DNA of 64,000 bases from positions 1 to 64,000 of the forward strand of contig JAAFIR010000029.1 of assembly GCA_013297885.1 (NCBI GenBank). Direction: 5' to 3'. How positions within the stretch are numbered: position 1 is the stretch's first letter; every line of letters starts with the position of its first letter. This stretch comes from Leptospirales bacterium (GTDB lineage: Bacteria > Spirochaetota > Leptospiria > Leptospirales > Leptospiraceae). Below the pieces are notes generated by a model. It had not been told where the DNA came from. It saw only the letters and a list, made by a program, of their open reading frames with translations, and searched no databases. A program made the position numbers and the translations under genes. Below, piece by piece: positions 17,660 through 26,232 of the stretch.

Positions 17660-18826
17660 TTATTTCTTAAAAAATTCATTTATAATTTTTTCAAGATCAG
17701 ATTTTAATTCAGACTGTTTATTGATAAATACTTCAATGGGTAAATTATAAATTTTTGAAAGAGTTTCTTCATTTAGATTTAAAGATTTAATTTTGATATA
17801 ATCTTTTTCAGTGCAAAGTAAAATTTCTTCTTTTTCCAAATTTTTTTCTAGTGTAAGAATTGTTTCAGTAGTATAAGAAAAATGATCTGGAAATCTTTTT
17901 TTGGTTAGCTTCAGAGGTTTTAATTCTTCAATCGAATTTTCAAATGAAAAGGGGTTTCCAAGTGCAGAAAACAAAGTAATTTTTTTGTGATTAAGATTTT
18001 GTAATAAAATTTTTTCTTTCTGATTTTGAATAAATTCAAGTTTATATGCTAAATGAAAAAATTTTAATTCTGGATTTATTTTTAAAAATTTCATCTTAAA
18101 TATTTCTACATTATAAGAATTTTCTTTTGAATAACGTGTAAAAAAAATATACTTTACCCGTTTAACAGCGGTTATGCTCTCTCGAAGATTTCCAAGAGGA
18201 ATTGTAAACCCATTTCCAATTGGGGAATCCGAATCAACAAGCAATAAATCTAAATTTCTTAAAATGGCATGATGTTGAAATCCATCGTCTAAAATGATAA
18301 TTTTGTCTAAGTCTTCTTTTTTAATTTCTTTTTTTTCGAGAATTGGAATAAAAAATTTTTCTCTAAATTTAGTTCTAAACCTTGGTGAAAAACGAGCATT
18401 GATATCTTTTAAAGAAAGTGAAAATTTTGTAATAGGTTTAAGACTCGGATAAAATTTATAAAATGAAGCGTATCTTTTTTTACCAATAATTACTTCAACT
18501 TCAGGAACTTGAGTTTTAATTAATAAAGGTTCATCACCTGTTTCAATTGGAGAAGAATTTAATTCTACAATCATTCCTTCAACTGTTTTTGTCCCTCTGT
18601 ATCCTCTGCTCAAAATAATAATTTCTTTTTCGCGAAAAATTCCTGATAAAAGTTTACTTAAATAAATTGTGAGTGGGGTTTTTCCAGTTCCCCCAGTTGT
18701 TAAATTTCCAACTGAAATTACAAAACTATCCTGAAATTTATTTTTTTTCTTAAATCTTCTGTCTAGATAAAATAAAAATTGGTAGAGAAGAGAAAATGGA
18801 TAAAGCAAATATAAAAAAAATTTCAT
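17660..18826 (-). CDS. lpxK: Tetraacyldisaccharide 4'-kinase
   Basis: LpxK phosphorylates the lipid A disaccharide at the inner membrane. 388 aa, with a membrane-anchoring N-terminus (FFLYLLYPFSLLYQFLFYL), a Walker A-like SVGNLTTGGTGKTP loop (about residues 40-53), ILSRGYRG, DEP and the ILDDGFQHHAI motif, followed by PLGNLRE. The stop-side partner msbA overlaps its start by 4 nt, so lipid A synthesis and LPS flipping are translationally coupled. This shows the cell makes LPS. Confidence 0.95.
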   Translation of the reverse strand: MKFFLYLLYPFSLLYQFLFYLDRRFKKKNKFQDSFVISVGNLTTGGTGKTPLTIYLSKLLSGIFREKEIIILSRGYRGTKTVEGMIVELNSSPIETGDEPLLIKTQVPEVEVIIGKKRYASFYKFYPSLKPITKFSLSLKDINARFSPRFRTKFREKFFIPILEKKEIKKEDLDKIIILDDGFQHHAILRNLDLLLVDSDSPIGNGFTIPLGNLRESITAVKRVKYIFFTRYSKENSYNVEIFKMKFLKINPELKFFHLAYKLEFIQNQKEKILLQNLNHKKITLFSALGNPFSFENSIEELKPLKLTKKRFPDHFSYTTETILTLEKNLEKEEILLCTEKDYIKIKSLNLNEETLSKIYNLPIEVFINKQSELKSDLEKIINEFFKK

Positions 18827-20706
18827 TTTGGTTTTTCATCAAACTGCATTTCAAATAATTTTTTATATTTTCCATTTAATTGAATTAATTCTTCATGAGT
18901 CCCATGTTCTAAAATTTCACCATCTTCCAAATAATAAATTCTATTTGCAATTGAAATTGTAGAAAGCCTATGAGCAATTATGATCGTTGTTTTCTTTTTA
19001 TAAATTGTTTCAAGTGTGTTCTGAAAAATTCTTTCTGATTCTGTGTCAAGAGCAGATGTAGCTTCGTCTAAAATTAGTATATCTGGATTCGAAAGTAATG
19101 CCCTTGCGATGGAAATTCTTTGTCTTTGTCCACCTGAAAGCATCACACCTTGTTCACCAATAAATGTGTTTAATCCTTCTTTACATCCTAGAACAAATTC
19201 TAATGCTGAAGCCTCTTCACAGGCTTTTAAAATTTCTTCATCTGTTGCACCAAAACTTCCATAAGAAATATTTTCACGAATTGAACCATTAAACAAAAAA
19301 ACATCTTGAGAAACAATTCCAATTTTTTTTCTTAACGAACCTAGTTCAATTTCTTTAAGATTTATACCGTCTAACAACACTTCACCGCTTGAAGGATCAA
19401 TTAGTCGAGGTAAAAAATCTTTTAAAGTTGATTTTCCAGCACCACTAAATCCAACAAAAGCAATAGTTTCACCTTTTTTTAGAGTGAAGTTAATATTTTT
19501 TAAGGCATATTTTTCTTGATGCGGATATTTATAAGAAACATTTTGAAACTTTACTTCAGACCGAAATTTATCAATTTGTTTTGGATTTTCAATATTATAA
19601 ATTTCAAGCTTAGTATCTAGAATTTCAAAAACTCTTTCACCTGCCGAAATAGAACTTTGAATATAATTATAAGTAAGACTTAATTGTTTTATTGGACGAA
19701 TGACAAATACTAATGTAAAGAAAAATGCCATAAATGTGCCACGAGAAAAATCTTCATTAGAGATCAAATAAGCTCCGAATGCTAAAAAAATTGCAGCAGT
19801 AATTGATCCAAATAGTTCAATAATCGAAGGACCAAGTTGGTGATAAAAATGTCCCTTAAAAGTTTTGTTGGAAAGTTCATTATTAATTTGGTAAAATCTT
19901 CCTGCTTCTCTTTTTTCCATTGAAAAAGCACGAATCACTCTAATTCCTGCAATCACTTCTTGAAGTAAACCGTTAAGTGAAGATAATCTCTCTTGTTGGT
20001 TTTTTGTTGCTTTTCTTATTTTTTCTGAGAATGCAGTTATGGGTCCCATGATTAGCGGCACAATAACAAAAACTACAAGGAACAATTTCCAACTTAAAAA
20101 GAATAATAAAAAAAGATGAGTTATAATATAAAAAAAATCATTGATCGAGTCTTTTAAATCTTGAGAAATAATTTTAGCAAGAATATCCACATCGTTAATT
20201 ATTCTACTCATAACAATTCCTGTTTTTTCGCTAATAAAATAATCAAGTGGAAGTGTTTGAACTTTTTTATAAATTTCTTCTCTTAAATCTCTAATTGCAA
20301 AATAGCCAGTAGAGTTTATAAAATAGGTTGTTCCTGCGAGAAAAATTAATTTTAAAAAATAAACTGGAAAAGTAATCATTACAAATAACATTACAATTTC
20401 GTTTGGGGTATAATTTTCTAATTTTGAGTTAATCATTTTTTTAAATTTAATTAATCTAAAATGAAGTTTATCGAGATTTGAAATTTCTTCTTTGGATTCA
20501 ATTTTTTTTATGAGTGCTTGGTCTTTTTTTGTTATTGAAATTTGGAATTTATAATTTTTATTTCCTCCCATAGAGTCAAAAATTGGTATCATGCTTGTAA
20601 GTGAAATTCCATTGAATACTGAAACAAAAATGGATAGCACTAGACCAAAAATCAATCTATATTTGTATTTTAATGAATATCCAAGTAATCTTTTAAAAAT
20701 CTTCAA
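18823..20706 (-). CDS. msbA: Lipid A/multidrug ABC exporter MsbA
   Basis: 627 aa full ABC half-transporter. Six membrane helices occupy about residues 14-330, with a large inserted charged loop between helices 1 and 2. The ATPase domain has Walker A GFSGAGKST, Q-loop VSQDVFLFNGS, signature LSGGQRQRISIARALL and Walker B ILILDEATSALD, then H-loop AHRLST. The 4-nt overlap with lpxK supports the MsbA role of flipping core-lipid A rather than a generic drug exporter. The gene is the first of the pair and is divergent from the symporter gene. Confidence 0.92.
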   Translation of the reverse strand: MKIFKRLLGYSLKYKYRLIFGLVLSIFVSVFNGISLTSMIPIFDSMGGNKNYKFQISITKKDQALIKKIESKEEISNLDKLHFRLIKFKKMINSKLENYTPNEIVMLFVMITFPVYFLKLIFLAGTTYFINSTGYFAIRDLREEIYKKVQTLPLDYFISEKTGIVMSRIINDVDILAKIISQDLKDSINDFFYIITHLFLLFFLSWKLFLVVFVIVPLIMGPITAFSEKIRKATKNQQERLSSLNGLLQEVIAGIRVIRAFSMEKREAGRFYQINNELSNKTFKGHFYHQLGPSIIELFGSITAAIFLAFGAYLISNEDFSRGTFMAFFFTLVFVIRPIKQLSLTYNYIQSSISAGERVFEILDTKLEIYNIENPKQIDKFRSEVKFQNVSYKYPHQEKYALKNINFTLKKGETIAFVGFSGAGKSTLKDFLPRLIDPSSGEVLLDGINLKEIELGSLRKKIGIVSQDVFLFNGSIRENISYGSFGATDEEILKACEEASALEFVLGCKEGLNTFIGEQGVMLSGGQRQRISIARALLSNPDILILDEATSALDTESERIFQNTLETIYKKKTTIIIAHRLSTISIANRIYYLEDGEILEHGTHEELIQLNGKYKKLFEMQFDEKPK

Positions 20707-21068
20707 ACTAAATGAATCTTTTTTGAGTAAAAGTATAGAACAAGTAAAATTTTTTCAATAAGAATCATCTTTAAGTTTTTTAAGACAATAATTTTTGAAA
20801 TACTATTGAATAAGTGCTAGAATTAATTCTTTTTACATCTTAAACATTCATTATAGAATATTAAATCATAAAAAATCTTAAATTAGAAGTGAAGCATACT
20901 ATTATTTTACTAAAAAATTTTTTAAATGTTAAAATTTTAACCTCTAGTTTATTAATTTTGATTTTATTTTAAGAATTAGTTCTTAAATTAAAATAACTAA
21001 AGTATCATTGTTTTAAAAAGAAAATTTAAACTTCTTGAAAAAAACTACTTCTATTTAGTATTTGAATT
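20707..21068. other. Divergent AT-rich intergenic region
   Basis: 362 nt between msbA and the symporter gene. It must hold both promoters. It is extremely AT-rich and I see no convincing hexamer pair, no structured repeat of the R family and no small gene. Confidence 0.4.
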
Positions 21069-22352
21069 ATGAGATTTTCTTTACAAACTAAAATTTTAAT
21101 TTCCATGTTATTTGGAATCATTTTAGGATTTATTTGCATTCATTTTCGTTTACAAAGTTTTACTAATAATTGGGTAAAGCCATTTGGTACAATTTTTATT
21201 ACTTTATTAAAATCTATTGCAGTTCCTTTGGTATTTGTTTCTTTACTCAAAGGAATTTCTTCTTTAAATGATATTTCGAAACTTTCAAGATTGAGTTTTA
21301 GAACAATATCACTTTATCTTTCAACAACAATAATTGCAATTTCACTTGGTTTAGTTTTAGGAAATGTCTTTAAACCGGGAAACACTCTAAGTAACGAAAA
21401 AAAAGAAATTTTAAAAACTAAATTTATAGATCAAGCAACAAAAAAAATATCTGACTCAAAGGCAAACGACAAAAAACCTCCGTTACAATTTTTTGTTGAT
21501 ATGTTTCCTGAAAATATTTTAAAAGCCTTTACAGAAAATTCAAAAATGCTTCAAGTGATTTTATTCACTATGTTTCTTGGAATTGCAATTATTTCTATTG
21601 ATAGACAAAAAGTTTTACCTTTTACAAACTTTATTGATTCCTTAAATGAAATTTTATTAAAGCTTATTGAAATCATTATGTTTTTTGCACCATTAGGTGT
21701 ATTTAGCTTAGTATCTTCTTTGCTTGTTGAATTTGGTGGTGACTCTATTTCTGAAGCATTAGATTTATTTTTGGCTCTTGGTTATTATTCTATTGTAGTG
21801 TTGTTTGGACTTTTTTTAATGAGCTATTTAGTATATCCATTTATTTTAAAACTATTTACCAATTTCAGTATTTTAGAATTTTATAAAAAAATGATTCCAA
21901 TTCAATTAGTTGCTTTTACGACCAGTTCAAGTTCTGCAACTCTTCCTGTAACTATGGACAATGCAGAAAAAAATTTAAACATCTCCAAAGAAGTTTCTAG
22001 TTTTGTTCTTCCATTAGGTGCAACAATTAATATGGATGGAACTGCAATTTATCAATCTATTTCTGTTTTATTTATTGCACAAGTATTTGGTTATGAATTA
22101 GATTTTTCAGCACAATTAAATATAATTCTTTCAGCAACTCTTGCTTCAATTGGAACTGCAGGAGTACCAGGAGCAGGAATTGTGATGCTGGTAATTGTTT
22201 TAAATTCTGTTGGAATTCCGTTAGAAGGAATTGCACTCATTTTTGCAGTTGAAAGAATTTTAGATATGTTTAGAACAGTGGTGAATGTATGTGGTGATAT
22301 TGCTGTTGCAATAGTAGTGAATGAAAAAGAAAAAAAGAATATACAAAATTAA
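21069..22352 (+). CDS. Dicarboxylate/amino acid:cation symporter (DAACS family)
   Basis: 427 aa secondary transporter of the GltP/DctA type, about eight membrane helices and two re-entrant hairpins. HP1 SSSSATLPVTM (about residue 285) is the serine-rich tip, helix 7 NMDGTAIYQS carries the cation-binding NMDGT motif, HP2 IGTAGVPGAG follows, and helix 8 has RILDMFRTVVNVCGD with the substrate-binding D..R/N..D residues. It probably takes up glutamate/aspartate or C4-dicarboxylates with Na+ or H+. The 110-130 loop is unusually long and Lys-rich. Followed by a lipoprotein gene after 58 nt. Confidence 0.93.
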   Translation: MRFSLQTKILISMLFGIILGFICIHFRLQSFTNNWVKPFGTIFITLLKSIAVPLVFVSLLKGISSLNDISKLSRLSFRTISLYLSTTIIAISLGLVLGNVFKPGNTLSNEKKEILKTKFIDQATKKISDSKANDKKPPLQFFVDMFPENILKAFTENSKMLQVILFTMFLGIAIISIDRQKVLPFTNFIDSLNEILLKLIEIIMFFAPLGVFSLVSSLLVEFGGDSISEALDLFLALGYYSIVVLFGLFLMSYLVYPFILKLFTNFSILEFYKKMIPIQLVAFTTSSSSATLPVTMDNAEKNLNISKEVSSFVLPLGATINMDGTAIYQSISVLFIAQVFGYELDFSAQLNIILSATLASIGTAGVPGAGIVMLVIVLNSVGIPLEGIALIFAVERILDMFRTVVNVCGDIAVAIVVNEKEKKNIQN

Positions 22353-22410
22353 ATTTTATTAAACTTTAAAAAAAGTAAATTTAATTTACAAAAAAATAAG
22401 GATAATTTTA

Positions 22411-22977
22411 ATGAAAAAAATTTTATTAATTATTTCTCTGGTTGCATTTGCAACTGCTTGTAGTTCTCAAAGAAGAACGGTTAAAGAAGCTTCTGATAAA
22501 GCCTATGACTATACTTTACCAGGTTGTGGTTTAAAAATCACTATTCCAGCTGGTTTTAAAATTGAAGCTCCATTAATACCAACTGGTGCTGAATTATTTG
22601 TTGTAAAAGATAAAATTGATATTATTGCAGATGTAATGTTAACAGAATCAAATGCTGAAAAAGTTTGGAGTAAAATTGAACCTGAAGCAGAAAAAAGAGA
22701 AGCTGGTTACAATATGAAACTTTCACGTCCAATGGAAAAGAAAAAAATCAATGGAATTGATGCTGTAACTTTTTATGGAACAGCAAAAGGTGGAGCAGAT
22801 AGCATCGATGTAGACGCATTTAATTGCCCAACTGGAACTTCTTCTGTAGCATTTTATACATATAGCCCTGTTGCTACTTATAAAACAGACAGACCAGCTG
22901 TATTAGCATTAGTAAACTCAGTTAAAATTGCTGAAGGTTATTCTTTTTCAAAAATATTACCAAAAAAAGGAAAATAA
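22411..22977 (+). CDS. Lipoprotein of unknown function
   Basis: 188 aa with a lipobox FATAC near residue 17 and a strong SD (aagga). The mature part begins with SSQRRT and holds YDYTLPGCGLKITIPAGFKIE and a mixed beta pattern resembling proteins that guard or bind lipids, but I recognise no family. Its codon use and G+C look somewhat higher than the neighbours, which often marks a well-expressed lipoprotein in this group. A hairpin 18 nt downstream probably ends the transcript. Confidence 0.8.
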   Translation: MKKILLIISLVAFATACSSQRRTVKEASDKAYDYTLPGCGLKITIPAGFKIEAPLIPTGAELFVVKDKIDIIADVMLTESNAEKVWSKIEPEAEKREAGYNMKLSRPMEKKKINGIDAVTFYGTAKGGADSIDVDAFNCPTGTSSVAFYTYSPVATYKTDRPAVLALVNSVKIAEGYSFSKILPKKGK

Positions 22978-22994
22978 TAAATTTTATTTTTTTA

Positions 22995-23017
22995 TGAGTA
23001 GGAAATTCTCCTACTCA
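22995..23017 (+). terminator. Hairpin after the lipoprotein gene
   Basis: TGAGTAGGA and TCCTACTCA form a perfect 9-bp stem with loop AATTC. A U-rich run follows after about 10 nt (cattttttagc), so it is a moderate terminator. Confidence 0.6.
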
Positions 23018-23075
23018 ATACTATTCATTTTTTAGCTTGCCAAATTTTTTTATTTCATAAACATATTCAACTCAT

Positions 23076-24779
23076 ATGATTTCCCAAATTTTTTCAACTG
23101 AGTTTCTTCAAGACACTGACGTAAAAGATTTTCAAAATAATGAAATTATTATGAAAGAAAACGATGAATCCAATGAAACTATGTATTTCATTTTAGCGGG
23201 AAATTGTAAAGTATATAAAACCCAAGGTGAACAAGAAATACTGATTAATGAACTCTCACAAGGTGAGTTTTTTGGTGAAATTGCACTAATTTCAAATCAA
23301 AATCGAACTGCTACAGTAAAAGTGTCCTCACAGTCAGCAAAAATATTATTATTTAGTAAAAAAAAATTTATCAACCAAACTATTTCAAATCCTGTTTTGA
23401 TGTTTTCAATATTAAAAGCAACAATTGTTAGATTTTTAAAAGCAGATTATAATTTTGAATCAATTGTTTCAACAATACCAAATTTAAATTTAGATATTTA
23501 TCAAAAACTTTCTCAAAACCCATTAAAACTTATTCATATAAAAGCATTAAATTATATTCATTCTTTACCAATATTAAATTTTTCTAACAAATTTAAAGTA
23601 TTTTCAGAAGGGAAAGAAGCTAATCAGTATATGTATTTTATTTTAAAAGGATCTATAAGTTTATTTAAAGAAGTCAAAAACAAAAAAATAGAAATTTCTA
23701 AATTAGAACTTGGAAATTTTTTTGGTGAAGTTTCTTTTATATCTGATACTCCTTATTCTTATTCAGCTATTACGACATCAGATGATGTGAGAATTGTTCC
23801 AATTGATAAAGTTGCTTTTTTAAAAATTGTAAATTTACATCCAGAATTTTTATTTAATAATTTAAAAAATGTAATCTGGAAATTAATTAATACTGAAAAA
23901 GCTGGATTTAATTTAAAATCAAAATTCCAAAAAACTGAAAGCACTTCAGACATAAAAGAATACAAAGAAGATGAATTTGTAATTCGAGAAGGTGATGAAA
24001 ATAACGAAACAATGTATTTCATTTTGGAAGGTAATTTTTCAGTTTGTAAAAATCGTGGTGATGGACTTGAAGAAGTAAATGTTTTGAAACAAGGGGACTT
24101 TTTTGGTGAATTATCATTAATTTCAAATCAACCAAGAACCGCTTCGATTCAAGTAAAGTCACATCATGCAAAACTTCTTCTAATTAGCAAAGAAAAGTTT
24201 TTACAAAAAACAAAAGAAAATCCAAATTTAGTTTACTCTATATTAAAAGCTACAATTGCCCGTTTAATAAGAGCTGAAAATAAAATTGATAAAATTATTA
24301 AATCTCTCCCAGAAATAGATCCAAGTTTAGCTGTAAGACTTCATGAATCAAGATTAGATAATTTAAATGTATTTAATTATGTTCATAATCTTCATACAAA
24401 ACTTGGTTTTAAAGGTGATCGCATTTTTACTGAAGGCGAAAAATCAGACTCTGCATTATATTTTATTTTAGAAGGATCTGTTGCTGTTATCAAAAGATAT
24501 AATAAAAGAAATTTAAAAATTGCTAATTTTGAAAAAGGTGATTTTTTTGGAGAAACAGCACTTGTCAGTGATGCAAATAGATCTCAATCAATTATGGTGT
24601 CTTCTGAGAGAGGCAAAATTGTTAAAATTGATAAATACATTTTTGATAAAATAATCCACATTAATCCAGGATTTTTATTTAGTTTGCTACGAAATGTAAT
24701 TTGGAAATTAATATTTTCTGAAAAAGCACTTTATAAATTAAATATGACAGTGGATGATATTTACGAAAGAAAGTATTAA
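23076..24779 (+). CDS. Protein with four cyclic-nucleotide-binding domains
   Basis: 567 aa made of four CNB domains and no visible effector domain. Phosphate-binding cassettes: FFGEIALISNQNRTA (65-79), FFGEVSFISDTPYSYSA (215-231), FFGELSLISNQPRTA (342-356) and FFGETALVSDANRSQS (490-505). Domains 1 and 3 have the canonical F-G-E...R-T-A that binds cyclic-phosphate. Domain 2 lacks the Arg. Domain 4 keeps Arg but has S-Q after it. The pattern 1-2 and 3-4, with a matching linker (FLKADYNFESIVSTIP / LIRAENKIDKIIKSLP), shows duplication of a two-domain module. Probably a cAMP/cGMP sensor that acts through protein contact. Its 3' end overlaps the next gene by 26 nt. Confidence 0.88.
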   Translation: MISQIFSTEFLQDTDVKDFQNNEIIMKENDESNETMYFILAGNCKVYKTQGEQEILINELSQGEFFGEIALISNQNRTATVKVSSQSAKILLFSKKKFINQTISNPVLMFSILKATIVRFLKADYNFESIVSTIPNLNLDIYQKLSQNPLKLIHIKALNYIHSLPILNFSNKFKVFSEGKEANQYMYFILKGSISLFKEVKNKKIEISKLELGNFFGEVSFISDTPYSYSAITTSDDVRIVPIDKVAFLKIVNLHPEFLFNNLKNVIWKLINTEKAGFNLKSKFQKTESTSDIKEYKEDEFVIREGDENNETMYFILEGNFSVCKNRGDGLEEVNVLKQGDFFGELSLISNQPRTASIQVKSHHAKLLLISKEKFLQKTKENPNLVYSILKATIARLIRAENKIDKIIKSLPEIDPSLAVRLHESRLDNLNVFNYVHNLHTKLGFKGDRIFTEGEKSDSALYFILEGSVAVIKRYNKRNLKIANFEKGDFFGETALVSDANRSQSIMVSSERGKIVKIDKYIFDKIIHINPGFLFSLLRNVIWKLIFSEKALYKLNMTVDDIYERKY

Positions 24780-25887
24780 ATATATTTTTATAATCTTTTT
24801 TTTGCAAATTAATTTTCTTCCTGCAAAAGATATATTAAAAGAAATTGATGAAAAAATTAAATCAAAAGTACAAAGTATTAGTTATAATTTAAATGAAATC
24901 TCAAAAAAAACTTCCAAAGAACATTTTTATCCAAATTGTAGGTTTATTTTAGGATTAACACTTCTATCAGGTAAGCCCTATCAAGATTCATTTCTAGAAA
25001 CTAGAAACAATAAAGAATATTATTACAATTTATATGGAAATAATTATAAATCCTATTCGCAAAATTGGAATGGGACTTCAGATTCAAGCATATATTCAAT
25101 TGAGTATCGACTTTATGAAAGAATTCGATTCTATTATTCTTATAGGTCTTTAGAAAATGGTTTAGGTGATAGTTCCCATAATATTACAGCGAATCAATTT
25201 GAAAGTGAAAGTTATGGATATTATTTTCAGATTTTTCATAATGAAAAAATAACAAAAAAATCAATTTCTTACTACCACCCAGTTTTTGATTTTTTGAATT
25301 TAGGAATATCAAATTCTTATATTAATATTCAAAGTATTAGAGATTTAAATCAATTTCCTCTTGGCGGATCGAATAGCGGATTCTCAATTGGAAGAATAAA
25401 TTCAAATTATTTTGGAAATGCTCCTGGTTTAGGTATTGAATTCAAACCAATAATACTTCTGGAAAAATTTTCAATACAAGTACCTAATATTGATAAAAAA
25501 AATTCGTTTAAATACACTGAATTTTTTTATTATGAAGATAGGATGAAAGGTTTTGGGAAAACAAATTTTATTCAAGCAGACAATTCATCAGAGTTTTATA
25601 GCTCAAATGATAATTATTTTAGAATTTTTCAGAATTATGGAATTCTGTTTAGAATTATCCCATTTTTAGGAATCAGAGTAGGGCAAAGTGTTGAAAATTT
25701 TCAAGTTATCAATAGAGATATAATCAGATTTTATTCAGGTTTAGGACCAAAAAATCCACTTGGAATAAATTACAATGAACCTGAAAAAATAATGCAACAA
25801 TTTATATACTTCAATTTATTTCAAAAAAAATCTAATGGATATTATCGTGATGATTTTGTAAAATTTGAATTTAGTATTAATATCTAA
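24754..25887 (+). CDS. Exported, probably outer-membrane beta-barrel protein
   Basis: 377 aa. A signal peptide (YIFIIFFLQINFLPAKD) is followed by a short helix and a long run of alternating aromatic/polar strands (YSIEYRLYERIRFYYSYRS, FKYTEFFYYEDRM, FRIIPFLGIRVGQ) that ends DFVKFEFSINI with a terminal aromatic-poor strand. The layout fits a small outer-membrane barrel. No family recognised. The start lies within the end of the CNB gene (26-nt overlap), so the two are co-translated and may function together. It converges with 25884-26231, stops overlapping. Confidence 0.6.
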   Translation: MIFTKESIKYIFIIFFLQINFLPAKDILKEIDEKIKSKVQSISYNLNEISKKTSKEHFYPNCRFILGLTLLSGKPYQDSFLETRNNKEYYYNLYGNNYKSYSQNWNGTSDSSIYSIEYRLYERIRFYYSYRSLENGLGDSSHNITANQFESESYGYYFQIFHNEKITKKSISYYHPVFDFLNLGISNSYINIQSIRDLNQFPLGGSNSGFSIGRINSNYFGNAPGLGIEFKPIILLEKFSIQVPNIDKKNSFKYTEFFYYEDRMKGFGKTNFIQADNSSEFYSSNDNYFRIFQNYGILFRIIPFLGIRVGQSVENFQVINRDIIRFYSGLGPKNPLGINYNEPEKIMQQFIYFNLFQKKSNGYYRDDFVKFEFSINI

Positions 25888-26231
25888 AACATTCTCTCGA
25901 TTTCTTTCCAACCTTTTTCTTTTGCTAAGGCTTTATATTCATCAACTAATTTTTTACATTGCATAGCCACTTCAAACATATTAAAATTTTCTTTTGAAAT
26001 AGACTTTAATTTTAAAAATCTTTTTTTGATTCTTTCTTGAAGTAATTCTGATTGTTCTCCTTTTAAAATTTCGTCAGAGGTAGCATTTATTAATTTTGTA
26101 ATTTCTGATTCAGAAAAGGTAGCAGTATCTAAACCTGAATATTTTTTTTGTTCGAGTGTTTTTTCTAAATTTTTATCTGATGCTCCGTTGATGATTTCAA
26201 TAATTCTTTCTGTGGTATATTCATGGTTCAT
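25884..26231 (-). CDS. Small helical protein paired with cyclase gene
   Basis: 115 aa from MNHEYTTERI. This start at 26231 has GGGAG 7 nt upstream inside the end of the cyclase gene, which is better supported than in-frame starts further up. Charged and fully helical, with no membrane segment or motif I recognise. It begins one base after the cyclase stop, so it is co-translated. It might regulate or stabilise the cyclase, but only the position suggests this. Confidence 0.65.
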   Translation of the reverse strand: MNHEYTTERIIEIINGASDKNLEKTLEQKKYSGLDTATFSESEITKLINATSDEILKGEQSELLQERIKKRFLKLKSISKENFNMFEVAMQCKKLVDEYKALAKEKGWKEIERMF

Positions 26232-26232
26232 A

